Below, one piece after another: positions 1 to 6,438 of a stretch of DNA of 11,098 bases. Under the pieces are notes generated by a model. It saw only the letters and a list, made by a program, of their open reading frames with translations. It was not told where the DNA came from and ran no database searches. Numbering within the stretch: position 1 is the first letter of the stretch; each line of letters begins with the position of its first letter. The position numbers and the translations under genes were made by a program. Source of the DNA: Clostridium sp. CAG:921 (GTDB taxonomy: Bacteria; Bacillota; Clostridia; TANB77; CAG-465); contig HF991930.1 in assembly GCA_000433135.1 (NCBI GenBank), forward strand, positions 1-11,098, read 5' to 3'.

Positions 1-353
1 ACAATATTACATCCAGTCTGAAAATGATATGAGACCTTAAGTTCGCCTTTTTTCTCGATACCAAGTACATATCCTGTGTGCATTGGGTAAGAAGCAAACA
101 TAATCTTTTTATTACCAATGATTATCGGATCGTATATTTTTTTATCTACCTCAGAACCATTGTAAACTTGCGTAATTACCTTTTTGTACTCTAACATCTT
201 CTCGTTTGATAACTCTCTAAAAAGATAATTAGAAGAAAGGTAATACATTGCTGTTACAACCACGAGAGTATAAATTATGATTATTACTCTCTTTAAAATT
301 GACATACTACTAAATTTTTTTAAGATCCTTTTTTCAAAATCTGAATTGCTCAT
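1..353 (-). CDS. partial single-pass membrane protein, function unknown (3' end outside window)
   Basis: On the minus strand an ATG at 353 opens 117 uninterrupted codons that run off the left edge. An AGGAG-type ribosome binding site lies about 7 nt upstream, and a good promoter lies at 480-452. The N-terminus is basic (FEKRILKKF), followed by one hydrophobic segment at about residues 20-41 (rich in I, V, L, T and Y). The rest, with short beta-like stretches (KKIMFASYPMHTGYVLGIEKKGEL), would lie outside the cell if the positive-inside rule holds. The layout resembles membrane-anchored sensors or signalling proteins whose extracellular domain starts right after the first helix, but no domain can be named from the visible part. 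It uses ATC, CTC, GTC, ACG and CCG codons more freely than the glycolytic genes. I do not recognise the family; that it is a real gene is well supported. Confidence 0.78.
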   Translation of the reverse strand, partial: MSNSDFEKRILKKFSSMSILKRVIIIIYTLVVVTAMYYLSSNYLFRELSNEKMLEYKKVITQVYNGSEVDKKIYDPIIIGNKKIMFASYPMHTGYVLGIEKKGELKVSYHFQTGCNI

Positions 354-412
354 TTTTTTCTCCTTTTTTATTGTTGTCTTAGTTAACAGTTACAAAAAAT
401 ACTCTCCTTTCT

Positions 413-424
413 ACACAATTGTGT
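413..424. repeat. second 12-bp perfect palindrome in the minus-strand leader
   Basis: ACACAATTGTGT is a perfect palindrome lying 25 bp centre to centre from the palindrome at 438-449, inside the leader of the minus-strand gene. The two differ in sequence, so they are not simple copies of one site. It could be a DNA operator or a short RNA hairpin (ACAC-AATT-GTGT). Confidence 0.35.
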
Positions 425-437
425 TAAATTATATATA

Positions 438-449
438 TACATGCATGTA
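438..449. repeat. 12-bp perfect palindrome at the minus-strand start site
   Basis: TACATGCATGTA is a perfect 12-bp palindrome covering the predicted transcription start (about 445) of the minus-strand gene, a usual place for a repressor operator. No regulator family was recognised from it. Operator function is inferred from position only. Confidence 0.4.
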
Positions 450-451
450 AG

Positions 452-480
452 ATTATATCACAACTAATACTATTTGTAAA
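452..480 (-). promoter_or_regulatory. sigma-A promoter for the left-edge minus-strand gene
   Basis: Read on the minus strand, the -35 is TTTACA (480-475), the spacer is 17 nt and the -10 is TATAAT (457-452) with an extended-10 TGA in front. Transcription should start near 445, giving a leader of about 91 nt before the ATG at 353. The match is near consensus at both boxes. Confidence 0.75.
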
Positions 481-563
481 TATTATTAGCAATATATTTT
501 TAAAAGTTATGTAAAATTTATTTAAAATATTACGCAATTTTACAGCGGATTTTAAAAAATCTA

Positions 564-592
564 TTGAATAAATTATAAAAATGTAGTATAAT
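564..592 (+). promoter_or_regulatory. sigma-A promoter for the 340-aa gene
   Basis: The -35 is TTGAAT (564-569), the spacer is 17 nt and the -10 is TATAAT (587-592). Start is predicted near 599, giving an 83-nt leader before the ATG at 682. It is divergent from the promoter at 480-452. The 84 bp between the two -35 boxes are AT-rich and could hold shared control sites, though none was identified. Confidence 0.75.
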
Positions 593-600
593 AAATGTTG

Positions 601-637
601 TAGTGAGATTTTCACTATTTTGGCTAAGCAATTAGCC
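601..637 (+). promoter_or_regulatory. two tandem hairpins in the 5' leader
   Basis: Directly after the predicted start there are two small perfect hairpins. The first is TAGTGA (601-606) with TCACTA (612-617). The second is GGCTAA (622-627) with TTAGCC (632-637), closed by GCAA, a GNRA-type tetraloop. No T run follows, so this is not a plain terminator. It may stabilise the mRNA 5' end or bind a regulator; no known riboswitch class was recognised. Confidence 0.45.
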
Positions 638-681
638 CAATTGTTAAATTTCAAAATTAAAATTTAAGGAGAGATGTAAAA

Positions 682-1704
682 ATGGTAAATGATAAAGAAG
701 TAAAAACTGTAGTGTCACCTTTTGCGGTAAGAGAAAATGAGATAAAGGTTTTTGATGGAAAAGAAGGTTTTGCATCAATAAATCAAGTTGTATTTAAGAT
801 GGATATGGGGTATATAAATGAATATCACATAAAAGTACTTGAGGTAGTAAACGAATTTGGCTTTATAACATCAAGACAAGTGACACAAATACTTGAACTA
901 AGAGGAAAACTAAATGATATAGAAGAAGAAAAAAGACAAAATAAAGTTGCAAAGTGGTTAGAAGATTTAACAAAATCTAAAGTAATTGCACGTTATTTTT
1001 TCCAAAGTGAAGCTGGTAAAAGTTCATACAGAGCGTATGCTATGGATAAGATAGCAACATATATATTAAAACAAAGAAATATACCAACTACTTGGCAACC
1101 AACAGATAATACAAAGCCTGCATATGCAGTAAAAAGAAAACTTGCTGGAAATCAGATAATAATTGCATATATGCAAAAAGTTGCAGCATATAGCTCTAGC
1201 ACACCAAATGTATTATTATATTCTAAGAAATATAATGTAAAGTTTAAACCAACAGGCGGTATGGTTACTTTAAAAAATGGTACAGATGAAGAAAATTTTG
1301 TTTTTGAAGTTGTTAGAAGAAATGAAGATTGGCAAAATATGTTTGCTGAAAAAGTTCAACTTTATTCAGATTTTTATGAAAACTTTACAAGAAATGATGC
1401 TGGTTTTTATGAAAAGCCACAACTTGTTATTGTTGGAGAAGATATTCAACATATAGCTGAAATATTTAGAATTATAAAAAAAGTTGGAATAGTTTTAAAA
1501 GATGATGAGATTTATTTTACAACTGAATTAAAACATTTGGAAAATGATCTTGTAAATAGTATAAATGTTTTTGAACTTGAGCCAGATAGTAGAAAGTATA
1601 AATTAGTTGTAAAACCACTTGAAATATTAAAGCCTGGTGAGAAAGAAGAAAACAATGAATTAAAAACTGATGTGAAATTTAACCCTAATATGGTTGTTGA
1701 ATAG
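682..1704 (+). CDS. winged-helix-like 340-aa protein, possibly replication-relaxation-like
   Basis: The ATG at 682 follows AAGGAG (666-671). Residues about 48-105 read like a winged helix: a helix (HIKVLEVVNEFG), a turn-and-recognition segment (FITSRQVTQILEL) and a later helix and wing (NKVAKWLEDLTKSKVIARY). The middle has an aromatic-rich stretch (SSYRAYAMDKIATYIL). Residues about 205-260 look like an alpha/beta domain, with FVFEVVRRNEDW, a helix carrying EKVQLYSDFY, and PQLVIVGED. This order, an N-terminal winged helix then an alpha/beta part with E and K on adjacent elements, resembles proteins annotated as replication-relaxation family (Replic_Relax), which are common in Firmicute plasmids and mobile elements. 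That link is from general pattern only, and other winged-helix proteins are possible. It is monocistronic, with its own promoter and a terminator just after the stop. A DNA-binding role is inferred. Confidence 0.8.
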   Translation: MVNDKEVKTVVSPFAVRENEIKVFDGKEGFASINQVVFKMDMGYINEYHIKVLEVVNEFGFITSRQVTQILELRGKLNDIEEEKRQNKVAKWLEDLTKSKVIARYFFQSEAGKSSYRAYAMDKIATYILKQRNIPTTWQPTDNTKPAYAVKRKLAGNQIIIAYMQKVAAYSSSTPNVLLYSKKYNVKFKPTGGMVTLKNGTDEENFVFEVVRRNEDWQNMFAEKVQLYSDFYENFTRNDAGFYEKPQLVIVGEDIQHIAEIFRIIKKVGIVLKDDEIYFTTELKHLENDLVNSINVFELEPDSRKYKLVVKPLEILKPGEKEENNELKTDVKFNPNMVVE

Positions 1705-1710
1705 TATTAT

Positions 1711-1763
1711 AAAAAACACTAATAGTACGTTTTATATTAACGTATATATTGGTGTTTTTTTTT
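1711..1763 (+). terminator. intrinsic terminator after the 340-aa gene
   Basis: Left arm 1712-1724 (AAAAACACTAATA) pairs with 1747-1759 (TATTGGTGTTTTT) over 13 bp with one G-U pair. Inside it a second 6-bp stem TACGTT/AACGTA extends the hairpin. A run of nine T ends at 1763. The A run on the left arm could also let it work in the reverse direction. Confidence 0.85.
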
Positions 1764-1789
1764 AGATATTACTAAATTAGTTAAAATAA

Positions 1790-1817
1790 TTTACATTTTA
1801 AATAAACGTGATATAAT
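1790..1817 (+). promoter_or_regulatory. sigma-A promoter for the 183-aa gene
   Basis: The -35 is TTTACA (1790-1795), the spacer is 16 nt and the -10 is TATAAT (1812-1817) with an extended-10 TGA. The start would be near 1824, leaving about 173 nt of leader. A second TATAAT at 1843-1848 lacks a convincing -35 box. Confidence 0.65.
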
Positions 1818-1859
1818 TACAAGTGATGACTACATTTACTACTATAATATTTTATAAGT

Positions 1860-1978
1860 AGGAGGGAAAAATGTGATTAAATGTCAAAATGAATGAAACT
1901 TTATGTTTTGATGTTGAACGAACTTTTGTAATTAGTATTTGATTAGGAAGTGGTAATATTGTAGTATCTAAAATTTAA
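1860..1978 (+). promoter_or_regulatory. leader with SD-ATG-TGA start-stop and a TGA-interrupted reading frame
   Basis: A strong AGGAGGG site (1860-1866) is followed 4 nt later by ATG (1871-1873) and at once by TGA (1874-1876). The same frame then stays open except for one more TGA (1940-1942) until TAA at 1976-1978, 18 nt before the next gene. Alternatives from the same SD or nearby are a GTG at 1873 giving 7 codons to TGA at 1894-1896, and an ATG at 1889 giving 17 codons, the latter without an SD of its own. The element may be a regulatory start-stop, a short leader peptide or the remains of a small gene. I do not recognise it, and no known riboswitch is evident. Confidence 0.4.
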
Positions 1979-1996
1979 TTTGTTTAGGAGGAATGT

Positions 1997-2548
1997 ATGA
2001 GCTTTAAAGATTGGTTAGTAGAAGCAGGTAAGGAGAAAAATTACTTGTTTATTTCACCTAGGTGCATTGAAGGTGGTGCAGTATTAGTTAATAGTTATGA
2101 AACATTGGAACTTTATGAAAATATTGATAGTAATACCTTAAAGTTTACTCATCAAGAGATATTTGACTTAATGCAAAGTGCAAAAAGTGAAAATAGAAAA
2201 GCCAAAAAATATTTTGAATTTACTTTAATTTTTTGTGGAGATTTTGATGACATTGAAAGTGCTCCTACTGATTTTTCAGAGTTTGTAAATAGCACTAAAA
2301 AAAGAATAATTGCAATATACAATTATGTAGAAGGCGTTAGTAAAAAAGAAATATTTATTGATTTTTCTCAAACAGAAACTGTGTATAAATGTGGTTTTGT
2401 TTATTTAGATTTAAAAAAATTATTAGAGGAGTTTAGAAAAAATGATATAAAATGTGAAATCTGTACTATACAAAATAGTTATAGACATATTTCGTATGTT
2501 AATGAGCGACTAACACAATTTGTAATAAGCTATGATTTGAATATTTAA
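1997..2548 (+). CDS. unrecognised 183-aa soluble protein
   Basis: The ATG at 1997 is set by a strong AGGAGG box ending about 6 nt upstream. The protein has no signal peptide or membrane segment. It has five cysteines (23, 80, 132, 153, 156), the last two as C-x2-C (KCEIC), and alternating beta and helical stretches such as KKYFEFTLIFCGDFDD, KKRIIAIYNYVEG and the helix LDLKKLLEEFRK. There is a large share of aromatic and acidic residues. I cannot assign a family; the isolated C-x2-C is not enough for a zinc site. It stands alone between a promoter at 1790 and a terminator at 2579-2622, so it is a separate transcription unit from the glycolytic genes. It takes the place upstream of gap where bacilli keep the repressor gene cggR, but its size and sequence do not look like CggR. 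Confidence 0.75.
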   Translation: MSFKDWLVEAGKEKNYLFISPRCIEGGAVLVNSYETLELYENIDSNTLKFTHQEIFDLMQSAKSENRKAKKYFEFTLIFCGDFDDIESAPTDFSEFVNSTKKRIIAIYNYVEGVSKKEIFIDFSQTETVYKCGFVYLDLKKLLEEFRKNDIKCEICTIQNSYRHISYVNERLTQFVISYDLNI

Positions 2549-2578
2549 GTGGTATTAATGTAAAAAAATTATTTCAGT

Positions 2579-2622
2579 AAAAAAGTCGGTGTACTAGAGC
2601 TAATTTAGTGCACTGCTTTTTT
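2579..2622 (+). terminator. intrinsic terminator after the 183-aa gene
   Basis: The left arm 2579-2596 starts with AAAAAAG and ends with ACTA. The right arm 2606-2622 starts with TAGT and ends with CTTTTTT. They pair almost fully, with one bulged C (2587) and a few G-U pairs, around a 9-nt loop. The A6/T6 flanks make it potentially bidirectional. It insulates the gap operon from upstream transcription. Confidence 0.85.
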
Positions 2623-2713
2623 GTACAAAATTTATAATATTTTTATTATTTTAACAGAAGATAAATAATATATGTCGAAAAAGGCAATATATGGTTAAAA
2701 AAAGTAAAATTTT

Positions 2714-3791
<1,078 letters not shown>

Positions 3792-3867
3792 TATATGTGA
3801 CCAGTTTTAGGTTATAAAGTTATATATTTTTTATGTATATAAGTATAAAGTATGTATATTAATTTTT

Positions 3868-3908
3868 AAATAAGGGCTGGCTTTTTAAATTTAAGCTGGT
3901 CTTTATTT
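3868..3908 (+). promoter_or_regulatory. 16-bp intergenic hairpin between gap and pgk
   Basis: Arm 3868-3883 pairs with 3893-3908 over 16 consecutive base pairs, counting G-U pairs as RNA would form them, around a 9-nt loop TTTAAATTT. It ends 8 nt before the pgk ribosome binding site. The DNA arms are not exact complements (five positions are G-U), which suggests selection on RNA structure. Only a broken T stretch follows, so at most it is a weak terminator; it could be an mRNA processing or stability element. An upstream segment GACCAGTTT (3799-3807) can pair with 3893-3901 instead. Confidence 0.55.
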
Positions 3909-3928
3909 GCATTTTAGGGGGAAAAAAT

Positions 3929-5107
3929 ATGATAAATAAGAAATCAGTAGAAGATATAGATGTAACATCAAAAAGAGTGTTATTAAGATGTGATTTTAAT
4001 GTACCACTTGATAAAGAAACAGGAAAGATTACAAGTGACAAAAGAATAGTTGAATCTTTAAAAACAATAAACTATTTAATAGATCACAAAGCAAAACTTG
4101 TTATATGTTCGCATATTGGAAAGACTGGAAAAAATGTTAGCTTAAGGCCAGTAGCAACAAGACTTAGTGAATTACTTTCAAAAGAAGTAACATTTGTAGA
4201 GGATTTGGATTCTGAAGAGACAAAAAATATAATTTCAAATATGAAAGAAGGAGACGTAGTATTACTAGAAAATACTAGAATGACTGAAAAAGAGGAGGCA
4301 AATGATCCAGAATTTGCTAAAAAACTTGCTTCATTTGGAGAAATTTTTGTAAACGATGCTTTTGGAACAGCACATAGAGCTCATGCATCAACTGAGGGAG
4401 TAACACATTTTTTGCCTTCTGTATGTGGATTTTTAATAAAAAAAGAAATAAGTGCGTTAGATAATGGAATAAATAATCCTAAAAGACCACTTCTTGCAAT
4501 AGTTGGAGGATCTAAGGTATCTAGTAAAATTGATGTATTAAATAGTTTACTTGATAAGGTAGATACACTTTTAATTGGTGGCGCTATGGCATATACTTTC
4601 ATAAAGGCACAAGGTGGAAAAATAGGTTCTTCTTTATGTGAAGACGATAAAATCGAAGTGGCAAAAGAAATTATAAAAAAAGCACAAGAAAAAGGTGTTA
4701 GAATGTTGCTTCCAGTAGATAACGTAGTAGCAAAAGAAATTTCAAATGACGCTGAAACAAAAATAACTGCGATAAATGATGTACCAGATGGATATATGGG
4801 ACTTGATATAGGACCAAAAACAATTGAACTATATAAAGCTGAAATAAAAGTAGCTAAAACAATTGTATGGAATGGACCTGTGGGTGTATTTGAGTATGAT
4901 AAATTTGCTACTGGTACTAAAGAAATTGCAAATGCTATGGCTTTATCAGATGCAATAACTATAATAGGTGGTGGTGATAGTGCTGCTGCTGTTGAAAAAT
5001 TTGGATGTGAGGATAAAATGTCACATGTTTCTACTGGTGGTGGGGCTTCACTTGAATTTATGGAAGGAAAAAAGTTACCAGGAATTGAAGCATTGATGGA
5101 CAAATAA
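3929..5107 (+). CDS. pgk: phosphoglycerate kinase
   Basis: It transfers the acyl phosphate of 1,3-bisphosphoglycerate to ADP, giving ATP and 3-phosphoglycerate. The ATG at 3929 follows an AGGGGG site (3916-3921) by 7 nt, and the length of 392 aa is normal. In the N-terminal substrate domain are RCDFNVP (20-26, with Asp22 and Asn24), Arg39, His62, Arg117 in LLENTR, and VNDAFGTAHRAHAS with Arg150. In the C-terminal nucleotide domain are VGGSKVSSK (192-200), WNGPVGVFE (314-322), the GGGDS loop (347-351) and STGGGASLEF (368-377). The usual SHLGRPKG loop reads SHIGKTGK, a modest departure. Nothing suggests loss of function. It lies downstream of gap behind the 3868-3908 hairpin and is followed after 11 nt by an unknown membrane protein gene. 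Confidence 0.98.
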   Translation: MINKKSVEDIDVTSKRVLLRCDFNVPLDKETGKITSDKRIVESLKTINYLIDHKAKLVICSHIGKTGKNVSLRPVATRLSELLSKEVTFVEDLDSEETKNIISNMKEGDVVLLENTRMTEKEEANDPEFAKKLASFGEIFVNDAFGTAHRAHASTEGVTHFLPSVCGFLIKKEISALDNGINNPKRPLLAIVGGSKVSSKIDVLNSLLDKVDTLLIGGAMAYTFIKAQGGKIGSSLCEDDKIEVAKEIIKKAQEKGVRMLLPVDNVVAKEISNDAETKITAINDVPDGYMGLDIGPKTIELYKAEIKVAKTIVWNGPVGVFEYDKFATGTKEIANAMALSDAITIIGGGDSAAAVEKFGCEDKMSHVSTGGGASLEFMEGKKLPGIEALMDK

Positions 5108-5118
5108 TGGTATAATAT

Positions 5119-5619
5119 ATGGAGAAAAAAGTAAAAAAAAGTAAGAATCATATAGTTATAAAAGATAAAAAGAAATTTATTACTTCAATTATTGTATTAC
5201 TTGGAATAATAGTTTTGATTATTTTTGTAAGTTTTTTTAATAGAAAGCAAGAAATAAATGATGGAACTGATTTATCAAAACTTAATTCTAAAAAGTACTC
5301 TTCTGAGCTTTTAGTAAAATATAATCAAAGTAAAGAAAAATTTTTAGATGAGTATGATAAAATACAATCTGGAGTGGGGATGTATATAATAAATAATTCG
5401 ACACTTGATGAAAATTCATTTGAAAAAGTAAATAAAAAAATTGAAGATATGTTTGATAGTGATGATTGGTCTATGATTAATGTAGATAAAAATACTTTTT
5501 GGAATGGAAAGTGGAGCATAGATAATTCGGGTACTTTAAAATTTAAGTTTGCACAAAAATCTATTGAACCATCATGGATAGGTGATGAGGATATAAAAAA
5601 TAAAATTGTATTAAATTAG
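5119..5619 (+). CDS. unrecognised membrane-anchored 166-aa protein inside the glycolytic operon
   Basis: The reading frame begins 11 nt after the pgk stop and ends 17 nt before tpiA. The N-terminus is strongly basic (MEKKVKKSKN, then KDKKK) and is followed by one hydrophobic helix at residues 20-40 (FITSIIVLLGIIVLIIFVSFF minus the last residue), so it should sit in the membrane with N-in, C-out topology. The C-terminal 125 residues are charged, with possible helices (SSELLVKYNQSKEKFLDEYD; FEKVNKKIEDMFD) and a short beta-rich end (FWNGKWSIDNSGTLKFKFA). There is no cleavage motif, lipobox or pilin motif. No clear Shine-Dalgarno site precedes ATG 5119, and no alternative ATG, GTG or TTG start was found before the membrane helix, so translation is probably coupled to pgk. 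I know no family for it. Confidence 0.75.
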   Translation: MEKKVKKSKNHIVIKDKKKFITSIIVLLGIIVLIIFVSFFNRKQEINDGTDLSKLNSKKYSSELLVKYNQSKEKFLDEYDKIQSGVGMYIINNSTLDENSFEKVNKKIEDMFDSDDWSMINVDKNTFWNGKWSIDNSGTLKFKFAQKSIEPSWIGDEDIKNKIVLN

Positions 5620-5636
5620 AAAGGAAGATATAAAGC

Positions 5637-6383
5637 ATGAGAAAAAAAATAATTGCAGGAAATTGGAAAATGAATAATACTATAACTGAAGCAACAGAAT
5701 TAGTAAATAGTATAAAAGATGGAATAAACACAGATGAAGTTGATGTTGTGCTTTGTCCAAATTTTGTTTCATTAAGTACTGTGTCAGATCTAATAGATGA
5801 AACTAAAATATCACTTGGAGCACAAAATGTGTATTTTGAAGATAAAGGAGCATATACAGGTGAAACTTCTGTTGATATGTTAATATCTGCTGGAGTAAAA
5901 TATTGTATTGTAGGACATAGTGAAAGACGTGCATATTTTAATGAAACAGATGAAATTGTAAATAAGAAGGTAAAAAAATTACTTGAAAAAGATTTAAATC
6001 CAATAATTTGTGTAGGTGAAACTTTAGAACAAAGAAATGAAGAGAAGATGTTTGATGTAGTAAAATCACAAGTTATAAATGCGTTAAAAGATGTAACTAA
6101 AGATCAAATGAAAAGAAATGTAGTGATTGCGTATGAGCCAATATGGGCAATAGGTACTGGTGTTACAGCCACAGATGAACAAGCAGAGCAAATGTGCAAA
6201 TATATACGTGATGTAATTGCAGAAATTTATGATGAGGTTATAGCCGGTAAAGTTAGAATTCAATATGGTGGAAGTGTAAAGCCTTCAAATGCTTCAAAAA
6301 TCCTTAACATGCCAAATATAGATGGTGCACTTGTTGGAGGAGCTTCTCTTACAAATGATTTTGTTGCTATTGTAAATTACTAA
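5637..6383 (+). CDS. tpiA: triosephosphate isomerase
   Basis: It interconverts dihydroxyacetone phosphate and glyceraldehyde 3-phosphate and feeds the product to GAPDH. The ATG at 5637 is 9 nt after AAGGAAG (5621-5627), and the 248-aa length is typical of a single TIM barrel. Active-site residues are all present: Asn9 and Lys11 in AGNWKMN, His94 in IVGHSERR, and Glu167 in AYEPIWAIGTG. The phosphate-binding regions IQYGGSVKP and DGALVGGASL are near the C-terminus. It follows the membrane protein gene closely and is 55 nt from gpmI, whose own promoter begins within the last codons of tpiA. Confidence 0.98.
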   Translation: MRKKIIAGNWKMNNTITEATELVNSIKDGINTDEVDVVLCPNFVSLSTVSDLIDETKISLGAQNVYFEDKGAYTGETSVDMLISAGVKYCIVGHSERRAYFNETDEIVNKKVKKLLEKDLNPIICVGETLEQRNEEKMFDVVKSQVINALKDVTKDQMKRNVVIAYEPIWAIGTGVTATDEQAEQMCKYIRDVIAEIYDEVIAGKVRIQYGGSVKPSNASKILNMPNIDGALVGGASLTNDFVAIVNY

Positions 6384-6398
6384 GAAAAATGATATAAT
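6370..6398 (+). promoter_or_regulatory. internal promoter ahead of gpmI
   Basis: The -35 is TTGTAA (6370-6375), inside the tpiA end. The spacer is 17 nt and the -10 is TATAAT (6393-6398) preceded by TGA, a full extended -10. The start would be near 6405, right at a small hairpin GCTGT-ATA-ACAGC (6405-6417). It would allow gpmI and the genes after it to be transcribed apart from gap-pgk-tpiA. Confidence 0.55.
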
Positions 6399-6438
6399 AT
6401 TGTGGCTGTATAACAGCAGAAAGTGATGTGTGAACTGT

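Noticed and set aside
371..390. Rex-like sequence in the minus-strand leader (TTGTTG...TTAACA)
   Set aside because: The half-sites are one base out of register relative to the Rex consensus and do not form a proper operator.
424..654. Minus-strand open frame of 76 codons
   Set aside because: It overlaps both divergent promoters and the leader hairpins, consists mostly of I/L/F/N from AT-rich DNA, and has no convincing ribosome site.
1871..1978. Idea that TGA is reassigned to Trp in this organism
   Set aside because: Every Trp in ten complete genes is TGG and no real gene contains an in-frame TGA, unlike genomes using code 4 or 25.
3859..4041. Minus-strand open frame over the gap-pgk spacer
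   Set aside because: It runs antisense through the hairpin and the pgk start, with no supporting start signal.
4381..5151. Minus-strand open frame of 256 codons opposite pgk
   Set aside because: It is antisense to a fully conserved PGK; its Ser/Pro/Ile-rich composition is what the complement of pgk codons gives, and no promoter or ribosome site was seen.
5325..5519. Minus-strand open frame inside the 166-aa gene
   Set aside because: It is fully inside a co-directional operon gene and has the low-complexity composition of a shadow frame.
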